From Maea johnstoni (taxonomy: Eukaryota > Annelida > Polychaeta > Spionida > Magelonidae): 64,000 bases of DNA. Below the pieces are notes generated by a model. That model was not told where the DNA came from and ran no database searches. It saw only the letters and a program-made list of their open reading frames with translations. Location of the stretch: contig OZ012684.1 in NCBI GenBank assembly GCA_963942565.1, forward strand, positions 62,968,205-63,032,204. Reading direction: 5' to 3'. A program made the translations under genes and the position numbers. How positions within the stretch are numbered: the stretch's first letter is position 1; the number at the start of each line of letters is the position of its first letter. This document shows positions 51,630 through 63,507 of the stretch, piece by piece.

Positions 51630-51840
51630 TTAACCCTTCCAATGCTGGGGCTACTTTCGTCCAATGCACAAGAATGCAAAGATTGTAGAAACAATCTAAA
51701 CCCTCTCTCCTTGGTACTATTAGATAGCACTTGCCGAGTACTCTCAGATAAGTATTTATGTGCCAGGGTTTCAGTCATTTTCAGGTTTTTTGCATCATTT
51801 TGTAATGGACATATTTTGCCCCCAGCAGCACAAGGGTTAA
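51630..51840. mobile_element. Complete TTAA-flanked MITE, family B (piggyBac-like ends)
   Basis: TTAA-CCCTTCCAATGCTGGGG at the left is mirrored by CCCCCAGCAGCACAAGGG-TTAA at the right. The body is 203 bp with no ORF. Exact TTAA flanks and CCC/GGG ends point to the piggyBac superfamily (inferred). A second copy lies only about 940 bp downstream and a fragment at 3371. Confidence 0.75.
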
Positions 51841-52435
51841 TAGGGTGCAAACTAGTGTTTTATTCAATCTTGTTCTTCTCCATCAAGCACTTAAGGGATA
51901 TGCAATGGTAGGGTAGGATCCTGTCTTAGGCCTTAGAGAAATGAGGGGATGGGATAGGCCTTTGCCTTTGGCCTAGGGGACATGAGGGGTTGTGGCAGGG
52001 GCAGCACTTAGTAGGGGCTATGAGGGGGTGGGGGCAGGGGCAGCGCTTAGAGGTCTAGTAGGGGCTATAAGGGAGGGGTGGGGCAGAGCTAGCAGCAGTG
52101 TGGATGGATGGCAGTCAGCCCCTGTAGTCGTCGCACTGATCCTGATTGATGTCCCTCTCTAATGTATACTCCAGCACAGGCAAAGCGTGGATTAATGCTT
52201 GATGACTGCACACCCAACTCAGGGATTAGGAAGTGATTTCACTTGAATTCCAGCTTAGATGTGAATAAAAAGAGCCCCATATTAGCTTGATCAGGCAAAT
52301 GTGCCCATGCCATTGACTCGCAGGTCCTCCTATCCAATTATCCCCCTGCTACCTCTGCCACAAGTTGCTGCTGCTGCAATTATATTATCAGGCACTGAGC
52401 AATGCCTCAACCTCTCAATAGGGATAGCTGTGGTG

Positions 52436-52640
52436 ACAGCCTGCCTCCCAGGCCATATTTAGATGTCCTCCATTGTGATACAGACTAGAGCTCAAGTGTG
52501 TCCCCCTTGAGGATTTATTCAGAACTAATCCTGGAGTGAAATCAACTCAGGTTAGATCAGTGAAAGAGCCAGATATCACAGACTTGTAGCAAGTCTACTG
52601 TGGTGACAGAGCAGAGGCAACTAGCCTTACATGTTTGACT
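52436..52640 (-). repeat. Dispersed repeat, copy 3 (reverse), adjoined by a CCCAGGCCATAT fragment
   Basis: 52436-52480 (GCCTGCCTCCCAGGCCATAT, TTAGATGTCCTCC) matches the start of the family at 41482 and 58048. 52480-52620 (CCTTGAGGATT, GGAGTGAAATCAACT, ACAGACTTGTAGCAAGTCTA) is the reverse complement of blocks at 40925-41055. The two families meet here without a gap. Confidence 0.6.
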
Positions 52641-52780
52641 AGAATCTGAGGTAACGTTTTTAGTCAATAGGTGGCACTGCTGTATGCCATGATGGGAAGC
52701 TGTGATTTGAAATGAAAATATAACTTCAAAATATGTCGGTACTTAGAATTCTTTATAGACGAACACAACCTTCCGTCTTC

Positions 52781-52987
52781 TTAACGCTTTACATTCTGGG
52801 GCTACTTTTTTCCCGCAGCAGCAAAATGTTGAAAACAAGCTAAACAGAATTATGTTGGTATTTATTGGAAAGCTCTTACTGAGTACAATCAGATTAGTAC
52901 CAATATGTCACAGTTTCAGTCATATTTTAGCATTTTTGTATCATTTTCTTATGACCAAATTAGTCACCACCAGCGTAAGGGCTATAA
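52781..52987. mobile_element. TTAA-type MITE family B, older copy
   Basis: TTAACGCTTTACATTCTGGG, GGCTACTTTTTTCCC, GTTTCAGTCATATTTTAGCA, TTTTTGTATCATTTTCTTATG and a CACCACCAGCGTAAGGG end follow the order of the copy at 51630-51840. Termini are mutated, so it is older. Confidence 0.7.
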
Positions 52988-55900
52988 AGTAACCCTAACC
53001 ATGCCCCTTTCTATGACCAACAGTGAGATACATGATGGTGAGAAGCGGCTCCTATGATAAGCGACTGTCCCATGTAATATGCCATACTGTATACTGTTTA
53101 TGATGGTATCAGAAATATGATAGTACTAACAGCATCACTTGAAGATAACAACGAGAGGTAGCATATTGTTACAAGCTGTTAAGTTCTTACCTTTCACATG
53201 TGGTCCCTCCAGTTAGCTTTAAGGTATATATCCAGGGTTGTCTTGAGGAATATAGTTGCTTGTTGGTTCAATGAAAACTGTTGGTCGTCGACTGCTCTAA
53301 CCTGGTGCGCTAGCTAGCTGCTACTGCTACTGAGTTGGTGAGCCGGGTATGCTCTCTCGCTAAATCACAGTTTGGTATTTAACTGAGGAAGACTGAGAGG
53401 CGGTGTGCATGCATCTTTAGCAGTGCATTAAGTGGAGTGCCTGCCTAATCTGCAGGCTGCCTATTTAAGGTGGATAATTCCCACTTCTGCAGCTGCCTGT
53501 CGTTCAACAAGCCCTCATTCCCCGCCACCACGGAAAAATGTACCATCAGCGACCGACCACTATGTTGTTGTCAACTGTGAGTGCATGACAGGGGGCACCG
53601 CCTGTGATAGTAGTAGGCAGGCCGCATCAGCAGGGAAAACGCTCGCTCTCCATTAGTCCAAATTGATATTTCCATAATGGATCTTTGTTGTCGTCCTGCA
53701 CTGTACATGCCTGCATGTGTACAGCACTAATGATTGCTTATTATCCTCTCCTTGTCGCCCGCCTGGCGGCCCCCCTCCTCGCCGCCGACATCGCAGCTCC
53801 ACCCGCACTTCCTACCTCACAGATAAAAGAGTTCCAATGGCAAGTGCGGCAGGCACGGCTACTGCTGCCGAAGCATATTTTTGTGGCGACCAGCCGGTTA
53901 GCAGGGCTTCAGTTTGTTTATAGTGGTACATTTATGCCTGCATCTGTCAAACATTTGCTAAGAGGAAAAATGGCCGTCTCTAAATGCTTGCATAAATAGC
54001 AGTAAGCTGCCAGCATTCCCACTTAAGCTTATAGGAAGTGACTACTGTTTCTTTGAAATACTGCTCCTCCTTTGATGTGGGCCTGGCTGAAAGAAGCGTA
54101 GAAGTAATGGACGCCTGCTTGATTTCACTCAGCTATGCACACTAGAAGTGCATTCCTCACGGTGTGTATTTCATCTGACAGTGATTACCATCTTGTTTAG
54201 TGAGTACATATTCTTTATCACCCAATCACTACTTGTGTAGTTTGTGCAAATAAGCAGCTTGATAGAAACTGATTGCTCATTGGAAGAAGGCCCTACAGTA
54301 AGGGCTCCACAGCGAAATAACACACTAGCTCTCTGGGTGCTTTGAGGGTCTAGAGTGGAGATCTTAATTAGAGGGTGGCATAGAATGAAACGCTCCTTTG
54401 ATCAGCTACATAGAAATGAGGTTTTGATAAATGATGAAAATAATGGAATACCTTTTTGGAGTGATCAATTATGTACTACCATGAGAGAATTCACCCCTAC
54501 CCAAGGTGAATCATTTTCCACCACTCACCCGCTACACACGCAACCACCCGACTTCCCATACATTGACACCACAGTTAATCAAGCAGGTTTGTTGGTTTAA
54601 AATCTACATTGATATTCTACTGTAGTCATCTTAATACGATCTTAAATCACATTCTTAGTCTCCTCTAAAGAATATTATTTTGAGTTATAATGAGATCTCT
54701 GATAATCCCTTGTGGCTATCATTTGATGTAGCAATCTAAGGATTAGACTAGAATGATCAGTGTAAATCCTTAGTCCCTGATGGGTGATTATGATCCCACA
54801 TAGAATAATTTCCATGTTAACGTTGTTTTGACGGTAAAGGTATTTGAGTTCTATATGAAACACACTTAAGACCACTGGCATTGCTCTATCCCCATTTGCC
54901 ATTTACTGCCTTCATCAAAAAGTTCTACAGTACACCAACTAAAAATTGCTACAATTTAGAGAGTACATTATTTTATAGTGAAAAGTTCAACTTTCTTATC
55001 AGTCACTGATGTGTCATATCAGAGCATGTCATCTAACTCTACTGCAATAAGTAATAAATGCTCAACATCCTAAAACACAGCTTATACCTACATGAAATGA
55101 ATCTTTCATATCTCACATGTATGTATGACATGTTGAAAGACAAGGTACTTAAATGGCTCTTAGTAAAGTGTAATGCTTTGCACTTACCATAGGCCTGGGA
55201 AAATAGATGCTCTCATCCTAGCAACGTTCTCTGATACTAATGCTCTGCTCTCGTAGCTGGCAGGGTGGCGAGACCTGCCCTGGTGAGGTCGTAGGTCATC
55301 TGAAAGGGGTCATAGTTCACCTGTGTTCAGCTGGGTAAGTCTTGTCTGATGCATTTACTGATGAATATGTCAGAGAAAGGAAAATAGCTCTAAGTGAGTA
55401 GACAAGTTCTTGATTTTCATCACAGGCTTAGTCACTGCCAGTAAAGACTAATCTTGCTAAAAGCCTGGTTTGTTAAATTCCGCTCAATTTTCCCGGGGCT
55501 TTTTTCTGAGCGCACAACTCGACGGGAGCCTTGATGAGATTGCTGTAGTGGTCTTCAAAATGCAAAGCCATGACTAGGAACTAGATGCAACTATTTTCCA
55601 ATCTCCTTGTGTGGCGGGTTTGCAGTGTTGTTCTCAAGATGAACAGGAAGGCATGGAGAAGGAGAGGACTCTGTGGATCACTAAACCCGGAAATTTTGCC
55701 GAGTGCAGGAAGCAGAATCTTGTACCTGCAAACACTCCAAGGTTGCCATGACAACTGAAGTGAAGGGGGATGTGATGTATGGTGCATTAAATGAAAGTAG
55801 TGATTTTCGTGATAGATAGAATAGAAGAGTTTGTATGTCAATATCGCACATGCAAAAGCAAACAGTCCTTTATTAAGCGAAGGAAAACAATTGTAATTGC

Positions 55901-56191
55901 CTCCCATTTGAGCTTTTCAAATGGCCTTGTCGTTGTAACATCTTTATGCAGCACTTTGGTTTTTAAATAGCCTTTAATCTATTCAGCAACCATTCTCCAT
56001 GCAGCATGCCAGTATATGATTAATGTTTCTATTTCCCTTCATTCCTTCACCTAGCCTGTTATCGTTTCTTCCACCATTGAAAGCTTTGAATGTATACATG
56101 TGTGTGCCACTTTATAACTTGTTCATATCAAGATAAAGTCATTCCCACTTGGTTTACGTTTTGGGCTAGTTTGGCCCTATATGCCCTTGGT

Positions 56192-56827
56192 GTGCAGTAC
56201 CAGTGTATCCTGCTCCCAGTGTACAGTACCAGTGTATCCTGCTCCCAGTGTGCAGTACCAGTGTATCCTGCTCCCAGTGTGCAGTACCAGTGTATCCTGC
56301 TCCCAGTGTGCAGTACCAGTGTATCCTGGTACCAGTGTGCAGTACCAGTGTATCCTGCTATCAGTGTGCAGTACCAGTGTATCCTGCTCCCAGTGTGCAG
56401 TACCAGTGTATCCTGCTCCCAGTGTGTGATACCAGTGTACCCTGCTCCCAGTGTGCAGTACCAGTGTATCCTGCTCCCAGTGTGTGATACCAGTGTATCC
56501 TGCTCCCAGTGTGCAGTACCAGTGTATCCTGCTCCCAGTGTGCAGTACCAGTGTATCCTGCTCCCAGTGTGTGATACCAGTGTATCCTGCTCCCAGTGTG
56601 CAGTACCAGTGTATCCTGCTCCCAGTGTGCAGTACCAGTGTATCCTGCTCCCAGTGTGCAGTACCAGTGTATCCTGCTCTTAGTGTGCAGTACCAGTGTA
56701 TCCTGCTCCCAGTGTGCAGTACCAGTGTATCCTGCTCCCAGTGTGCAGTACCAGTGTATCCTGCTCCCAGTGTTTGATACCAGTGTATCCTGCTCCCAGT
56801 GTGCAGTACCAGTGTATCCTGCTCGTA
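56192..56827. repeat. 29-bp minisatellite, about 22 copies
   Basis: The unit is GTGCAGTACCAGTGTATCCT plus GCTCCCAGT. Copies are very similar, with GTGTGATACC variants scattered among the GTGCAGTACC type. Because 29 is not a multiple of three the reading frame advances each copy, and as the unit lacks stops in most frames both strands carry long ORFs with a 29-residue period. These are by-products. Confidence 0.95.
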
Positions 56828-57414
56828 GTTGGAGCAAACACCGAGACCTGGCGCTGCCCACTCCACAGTGAGCATGTGAAAGGGCTATTTGGCTCTTATT
56901 GCGCCTGCCTGCTCACCACAGCAAAGAGTCTAGATACAAGTCAAGTGCAGGCAATGATACTGTGTAGCATCAGAAGCTCTACTACTGTTTTCCCTCTTTC
57001 TATCTCTCCTAGTTCTGGCGATCATCTGCACAGTGTCATTTATCATGATGGATGACATGTGATTATTACCTGGTTGAAGCACAGCTAGTTAAGTCCTGAT
57101 GAATCCCTCATGCTTAACTTAATCATCCCGTATTATCGTCATGAGATGCCTTCCAAATGCATATCAGCCGCCGCATGTAGATGTTGCGGGCACAGATGAC
57201 AGTAACAGAGACGCCCGGGGAACGAAGGGAGTCTGTCGAGGAAAATCCTACAGGAGATTGTTTCATTCCATTGCCATTCCCATCCAATCTCGGTGTAATT
57301 GTCTATGTCTTATGTCAACCTGGGAATTAGCTCTAGTAAGTGGCCTGGCCTGCCTCCTTGTGGGGGCTGTTTGTCTTGAGTGTGGGAGATGCTTTCAAAT
57401 CATGGGCTCCGTTC

Positions 57415-57960
57415 TTATTTGATCAGCGTTTGTCATAGCAGCCATTTCTGCCAGTGGAGGAGGCTCCATAGATCTCCCCATGCTATAGGTGCTGCCATAT
57501 CATAGGCTCCGTTAGTTCTTGTTTGATCATCATCATAATAGTTACTCTGCTGGTAACTTATATGGTATACATATATTCTCCTGCCATAAGGGCTTCTATA
57601 TCATAGGACCTGTTCTCATTTGATCATCATAGCAGCTCCACTGCCGGTGGCTTTATAGATCTCCCCATGCCATAGGTGCTGTCATATCATAGGCTCGGTT
57701 AATTCTCGTTCTGATCAACATCATCAGAACAGTTACCATGCCATTAACTTAACAGATATTCTCCTGCCATAGGGGCTTCTGTATCATAGGACGTTCTCAT
57801 TTGATCATCATAGCAGCTCCACTGCCAATAGCTCTATGGATACCCTCATGCTATAGGTGATGCCAAAAGTGGACAACATATCACAAGCTCTCTTCTTATT
57901 TGATCATCTTGCACTTGTAGAAGCTCAATAGATATGGTCATGCTATGGTTACTGAGAGAT
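57415..57960. repeat. Degenerate tandem array, ~95-bp monomers in ~185-bp dimers
   Basis: TTTGATCATCATAGCAGCTC-type blocks followed by CCACTGCC, CCCATGC(C/T)ATAGGTGCTG and ATATCATAGG recur near 57417, 57521, 57618, 57710, 57798 and 57897. Copies at 57618 and 57798 resemble each other more than their neighbours, as do 57521 and 57710, which suggests duplication by dimers. Confidence 0.7.
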
Positions 57961-58039
57961 CATGATCACAGCAGTACATAGCCTCTAGCTCAATAGGAAT
58001 CCCCCTCACGCTATTGGTCACTCTCGGTAGGGTCAGTGG

Positions 58040-58265
58040 CTATAGTGGCCTGCCTCCCAGGCCATATTTAGATGTCATTCCTTGTGGGTAGATGGCACTA
58101 CGGTATGCCAGTAAAGGTAGTTGGAAATATAGTGCATGTACAACCCCCTTGTGTGGCAGTTGTATGAATGAAATGGCCATCAACAGGCTGTATTCTCTCA
58201 AGTAGGTGCAAGCATTGATTTATATATGATATGATAAAACACAGTAACGCCTAGTGGCCAGGCTA
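58040..58265 (+). repeat. Dispersed repeat family (CCCAGGCCATAT), fuller copy
   Basis: GGCCTGCCTCCCAGGCCATA, TTTAGATGTCATTCCTTGTG, GGTAGATGGCACTACGGTAT, TGTGTGGCAGTTGTATGAA, GCATTGATTTATATATGATA and ACACAGTAACGCCTAG occur in the same order as in 41561-41760. The 3' part is also recognisable near 60270-60360. Confidence 0.65.
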
Positions 58266-58747
58266 TGGCCACAGGTGCTTCAGCCATATAGCCTGACACC
58301 TCATCTTATTTACCTACAATATGCCTGCATGACATTCAGAGAAGATAGGCCTTACCCGTGTTATAATACTCCACACATAATGACCTGAGGGTCTTACATG
58401 GTTGGTAGTTATCAGTGGGAGCCTGTGTTGTGTGAATTTAATGAGGCTAGTTATACTGCATATTGAGAGTGCAGTGCTCAGATTGCAGCTACTATTAACC
58501 TGGCTTGCTAATGCAGTGGCTGTCAAACACAGAATGGGGGGTACCTTACCACAAGCCTGTAGTCTAGTGCCTAGAGAAGTAGCAGTGTGACATTATGGAG
58601 AAGTGGTCGTGCCTGATGTGGGAACAATATGTGGGAAAAGGTCTCAAATCCTAATCCCCATGTGATGGAATAAGCCTACCACTGGTAGTACAGTTATCAG
58701 TCTCAGTCTACTTACCACTGCTGTGCTGTTGCTGGTGCTCTCATTGC

Positions 58748-58826
58748 TGTAGATACCCTTCTGCTGTGATATACCCTTCAGCTGTGATATACCCTTCTGC
58801 TGTGATATACCCTTCTGTTGTGATAG
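58748..58826. repeat. 18-bp tandem repeat, four copies
   Basis: TTCTGCTGTGATATACCC repeats with one-base variants (TTCAGC, TTCTGTTG). Confidence 0.9.
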
Positions 58827-59399
58827 GAGTCCTCATCACCTAGACCACAAGTTTGTGTTGTAATAAAGAAGTTGTGCCTGCTCTAAGAACAATGCAGGAA
58901 AAACTCTCAAACTAATCCTCATATATGCTGAAGAAAGTCTGAGATGATAATCTCCATATGATGGCATATAATCCTAGCAGTCAGTGTCTCCTAGCTGCTG
59001 CTGTTGCTGGAGATCCCGCTGCTATGAGTGTGCTCCTCTCTCTCTCTCTCTCGCGCTCTACCAGCACCAAGCGTGCCAGGCCTGCCAGTCCACGCAGCTG
59101 CCAAGCTTAACTACTCTTGCCTGACTAATTCACCAATCATTTCCATTTCAAAGGCACTACATCTCCCCATTTTACCTTATCTTTCCACTGATTAAATTTG
59201 CAATAACTTGGAAAGAATTGCAAACACATTTGGCTGGGTTGTTTGCAATTGCTTGCACAGGCGGAGATAAGTTGAAGTGTTTCCAGCGGGAGCCGGTCAC
59301 TGCACTATTCATCTCCTTCAACACGAACTGGCATCTGAATGCCAGCGACGACCAATCATCATGTAGGCATGCTCGGTCAGCTGTAACCTATCCTATTCG

Positions 59400-59735
59400 C
59401 TACTCCTCCTCTTCCTCCTCTTTCTCCCACCTCCTCCAATTAATTACTTCATCCTTCCCCTCTTTTTTCTCCATCCCCCTTTTTGTTCCTCCCCCTCACC
59501 TCCTTATCCCTAATCACCTCATTCCACTACCTCCTCCCTCCCCTCTTTTCTCTACTTCCCCATTTACCTCCTACCTCCCTCTCTCTCTCCATTCCCCTTT
59601 TTCTATCCCCCCCCCCCTTCTCTCTCTCTTTCCGGATACACCATACCATCCTTCTCTCTCCCCTTGCCTCCTCTCTCTCTTCCTTCTCCTTTTCCTCCTA
59701 ATCCTCATCCTCATCCTTCCGCATTCAGGACTCTG
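59400..59735. repeat. Polypyrimidine tract, about 335 bp
   Basis: The + strand is almost wholly C and T (CTCC, CCTCTTTTCTC, CCCCCCCCC). The reverse strand is the matching purine tract. A short CTCTCTCTC run precedes it at about 59036-59053. Confidence 0.85.
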
Positions 59736-60422
59736 AATTTCCTCCCTGCCACCAACACCTGCTTTTTGAATTAGAGGAGAGAATGAAGTTTTGTCCGGGA
59801 GGCGCCGTGTGTAGCTCATTAACTAATGGTACAAGGGAAGGTACTTAGTGAGTGTTGCTGGGATTAGCGGTGTGTTAGTGGAGGAGGGGAGGGCCGTGCT
59901 GCCCAGAGCCTCTGATAAACACACGTCACATCAAGAGCCTTGTCATTTCCACGCTAGCTCAAGCTATTTACGCGCCATGGGGAAATTATCTTGTATCCTT
60001 TGAGGTGTCCGTCAGACCGGAGACTGATAGAGCATTTTCCTGTGTTGTTGTCTATTATGGGAGACAATTGATGCCCACTGCTTGTGTCGGCACATCTATC
60101 ATATAGATGCCAACTCTTAGCCTAGTACATGCCAACCACTCTTACAATCTAGAAATCTAGGCTACAATATGTTTTACCAGGAGGTTTAGAATCTACTGCA
60201 TGTACAGCCCCCTGTTTCCCAGTGCATGGATTAGATAACCAACCAATGGGCCGCTGATGCCCTTATTTAGGCGTGAGCAAGGATTTATACATGATAAGGT
60301 AAAATTAGAGACATTGAGGAATGTTTCTAAGAAAAACACAGTGGAGCCTAGAAACTTGAAGCTATTCTGATTTTGATGACAATAACATAGTTTCTTATGT
60401 TGTTTTGTTTTTGTTTTTGCAG

Positions 60423-60493
60423 GTCATCCGGGTATGGGGCCAATGAACCCTCGAATGAACCCACCAGGTAGAATGCCTGGACCTATGAATCCA
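60423..60493 (+). CDS. SSBP3: SSBP/Ssdp exon: HPGMGPMNPRMNPPGRM segment
   Basis: This exon is 71 nt, entering in phase 1 (the last two bases of a Gly codon) and leaving in phase 0. Acceptor TTTTTGCAG, donor GTAAGTCA. The peptide GHPGMGPMNPRMNPPGR then MPGPMNP parallels [23 protein letters not shown] of human SSBP3. Methionine-rich and proline-rich repeats here are typical of the family and are of low complexity. Entry phase matches both the 27-nt exon and the exon at 36596. Confidence 0.94.
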
Positions 60494-60870
60494 GTAAGTC
60501 AGCTTACACATTCTAATACACAAATACTCATAAGACTCTTTGTGCAGCCCATTTTTAACTAACAAAGACATTCTTAAAAGAGACTTGATCAAATTTCAGT
60601 TATCATATATGCATAGTTATTCAAAGTTGGATACTTTTGAACGGTACCTCTTGGACATTTATTCATTATTTTCTTTCATTGTCCAATTATCTTTACTGGT
60701 AATTTCCATCCAACTTTATGCTAGAATTTATATTTATGTAGCTGTGTCTGTTTCATAATCGAGCATTATTAAAACACTGCGATTTAAGTCCAGCATAAAC
60801 TACATACCCAGATTTTACATTTTGCCTATATATATGTGTGCCCTGAGCAAGTATTTGCCCTACCTTGCAG
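60494..60870 (+). other. SSBP intron, 377 bp
   Basis: GT-AG intron from GTAAGTCA to CTACCTTGCAG. AT-rich; nothing else seen. Confidence 0.9.
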
Positions 60871-60959
60871 CAATACGGTGGTCCTATGAGGGGTCCACCC
60901 CCCAACAGTATGGGCCCAGGAGGGCCAGGTGGGCCCGGAGGAATGCCACCCATGTCAAT
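60871..60959 (+). CDS. SSBP3: SSBP/Ssdp exon: QYGGPMRGPPPNSMGPGG segment
   Basis: This exon is 89 nt, phase 0 in and phase 2 out. Acceptor TACCTTGCAG, donor GTAAGTAA. It encodes QYGGPMRGPPPNSMGPGG followed by PGGPGGMPPMS and the first two bases of Met. Human SSBP3 has [26 protein letters not shown] at this place. The exon is more glycine-rich than the vertebrate one, with three PGG-type triplets. Confidence 0.95.
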
Positions 60960-61432
60960 GTAAGTAAAAACAATAACTAGAAACTAGGATATATATGTAG
61001 GATATATATTTATGGCAATTCTTTCTTTCCTTTATCCACAGAATTTGAATGAATATTCATGGGGCAAAACATTTATGTTTATGTTTTTGTCTCTTTTGCT
61101 CTGAAAGAGATCTATATATTTGTTTGTATCCCTGTATTTTATCCAGCTTGGTGCATCATGAATATTTTGGTTGACCAATACTTATAAGGAGACAAAATAT
61201 CCTCACATAGCAACCATAAATGTACTTATCAATACAGTGCAAGATATCTTTAAGAATATATAAGCATTCACAATTAAATGAAAATTTCAAATTAATTGCC
61301 TGAAATTGACAATTTTTAGAAATTCGTGGATTAAATATTTGGCTGTCCTGATAACAGCCAGACATCTTGCTAGCTGAGACCCCATTGCATATTTTTGCTG
61401 CACTTACCATGTGTTTACTGTACTGTTTCTAG
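60960..61432 (+). other. SSBP intron, 473 bp
   Basis: GT-AG intron from GTAAGTAA to TACTGTTTCTAG. AT-rich; no repeat seen. Confidence 0.9.
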
Positions 61433-61484
61433 GCCAGGAGGACCTCAGCCCGGTAGCAGACCCTGGCCACCAAGTTCATCAGCG
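61433..61484 (+). CDS. SSBP3: SSBP/Ssdp exon: PGGPQPGSRPWPPSSSA segment
   Basis: This exon is 52 nt, entering in phase 2 (one base completes Met) and leaving in phase 0. Acceptor CTGTTTCTAG, donor GTAAGTCC. The peptide M-PGGPQPGSRPWPPSSSA matches MGPGGGRPWPNPTNANS of human SSBP3; the RPWP core is the conserved marker. Confidence 0.95.
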
Positions 61485-63425
61485 GTAAGTCCCTAAACCT
61501 TCAACTCACCGTCATCTCTCTCTCCCAGTATCCCTTTATGTCCTTTCCTGAAGAGTCATCTGGATAGGAGAATGCTCTTGAAAATATCTTGGTGATGAAT
61601 TAAGTAAAAGTTTGAGAATTTTTTGTTTGCATTTATGCTGTTCATGCAGAATTAGAAGCTAAAGACCGTCCTGATAAGACAGGCAGAAAGCTCCAGATGT
61701 TCTAGGTTATGCCATTAATGTAATCAGAAAATTGTTTCGATTGCTTTCAAATCTTTTGTAAAATAATTCTTAATTTCCAAGGTATAGTAAAAATATGATT
61801 GATCCAGACTACAATATCTTGAGGACCTCCATAGAAGCATTAATGGGTCAGTAATGATAGTTGGAAAGAACCTGATAGGGCATCAATGCTGGTCCTTTCA
61901 TCACCTTCGGTTGCATGTTCCTTATACCTACTTTTCCTCTTTTGCTCTTTCTCCAGTCACCATTAGGAAACCATATGGTAAGATTTTTTTTGTCTTCCTG
62001 CTGCTAAATTTCTTCCTATTTCTCCTCATCTCGTTGTTCTGTTAGTGTTTGCCAGGAAGCGTGTACTAGAGACTTGTGCTGTCCAGTGTCGTTGCTTCAG
62101 ACCTCTTTCGCTAACTATTGTGTAGCTATTAACGAAAGCTCTATAGGCCCGTTATTGTGGTGTGAAAGGGGACTTCTAACTTCTTTTAATATCAAACTTA
62201 TTTTTCGCTGTAATGATATGAATATCAAAATAGACTACTTACAAGATGACTCTAAAGTTTTTCTTTGAAGAAGTCAGGTTTTTATAAACAGGTGAATCAA
62301 TATATACCTTTCACCTAGAGAATTAAGCAATGAGCGCGAGAGACATCCTCCCTCTTTTAATGGGTGGTCTTCACAATACATTTTCTTGTACCACCTTGCT
62401 ATCATATTGAATAACCTGAAAATTAAAGCTGCAAAATATGATAGATCACACACTTATTACAAAGGAACATCCTTCCATTGCTCTCCTGTATCCACCATCA
62501 TTATCAGTCCAACCTTTCCCTTAGTTGAAGGGTATACTGTATGCTTGGGGCAGTCTTTGGGCAGCGGTCCTAACTTGCTTGTTGTACATACTAGGAGTGA
62601 CAGAGGGAATAGATGTGATAATTTGACTTGGTACTGGTTGTGTTACTTATTCTGCAAGTATTTTTCTCATTTTCCTTTGACTCCTTTGCATGTTTGATGT
62701 GAATGTTTCTGGTTGTTATTATGGAATCTGTATGTTATGCTTAATCAATCAATCTGTTTATCATCTAAAAATCTACAAACAGGAACTTTAGTTAAACTCA
62801 GGATTGTGGGGTAATGAAAATTAAAATGAGAAATGCCGTTTGGAAACATTCATGTGCATTTACATTCAATTTCTTTCATTTGAAATGCTTCTTCAAATAT
62901 TTGCTTGGATTTATTTAGTTATTTGAATTAAATTTGTGTTTAATCTGTGTTTGTTGAATTATGCTTATCTATTCTTGTGTTGTAAATTGAAATGAAATAT
63001 GCTAAGTAACAAATGCTATTGAACATTGTTTATTTTTGCTTTTTCCTTTTGAAAAAATTATATTTGTACAAAACCAATTAAATCAACTGCTTGTAACAAT
63101 GTAACTTGTGGAATATGTTGACTCTTGGTACACATAACATTTCATGATATTTCCATAGTAGTTAAGGGGATTATGAATTAGGTTCCTAGACCTGATGGTT
63201 TGAGAATTGAACTGTGCAGATGCTTTTCATCCCTATCCATGCAGTGCAACTAATACCCCATCCAAATTAGTGCTAACTTCATGTCTTATTCATTTTATTT
63301 CTGGATAAAATGGGTAGATCCCTCCCTTCTCTATTAACGACAGAGCTTGATTTAGTAGTTTCCATTCATACCAATAGGGGGCTTAATGGTCATTCTCTTT
63401 TCTCTTTGCACTCCTTTCTATGCAG
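61485..63425 (+). other. SSBP intron, 1.9 kb (or two introns if the microexon is used)
   Basis: From donor GTAAGTCC to acceptor TTTCTATGCAG. It is split at 61957-61977 if the candidate microexon is spliced in, giving introns of 472 and 1448 bp. The rest is AT-rich without recognised repeats. Confidence 0.8.
61957..61977 (+). CDS. SSBP3: Candidate SSBP/Ssdp 21-nt microexon (SPLGNHM)
   Basis: A strong pyrimidine tract (CTTTTCCTCTTTTGCTCTTTC) ends in TCCAG at 61956, and GTAAGATTTTT starts at 61978. The 21 nt between them encode SPLGNHM with no stop, phase 0 on both sides. That would join the phase-0 exons 61433-61484 and 63426-63461 in frame as SSSA-SPLGNHM-INYSS. No matching residues are present in the human proteins I remember, so it is either an alternative microexon, a lineage-specific exon, or a chance pair of splice signals. 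Confidence 0.5.
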
Positions 63426-63461
63426 ATAAACTACTCTTCAGCCTCACCTGGAAACTATAAC
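63426..63461 (+). CDS. SSBP3: SSBP/Ssdp exon: INYSSASPGNYN segment (last visible)
   Basis: This exon is 36 nt (12 codons), phase 0 at both ends. Acceptor TTTCTATGCAG, donor GTAAGTAT. INYSSASPGNYN is nearly identical to IPYSSASPGNYV of human SSBP3, just before the conserved [20 protein letters not shown] part, which should be on the next exon beyond 64000. Confidence 0.96.
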
Positions 63462-63486
63462 GTAAGTATCTATGTGGAGTGCTCAT

Positions 63487-63507
63487 CCCCCCCCCCCCCC
63501 CCCCCAA
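63487..63507. repeat. C homopolymer, 21 nt, just downstream of an exon
   Basis: A run of 21 C begins 25 bp after the donor site of the exon 63426-63461, followed by more C-rich sequence to about 63550. Confidence 0.9.

Noticed and set aside
53685-53999. 104-codon + strand ORF starting MLSSCTVHACMC
   Set aside because: Low support: no homology recognised, no splice or expression evidence, overlapping alternative frame of 68 codons.
56090-57055. Overlapping ORFs up to 232 codons on both strands
   Set aside because: Produced by the 29-bp repeat, which is open in most frames.
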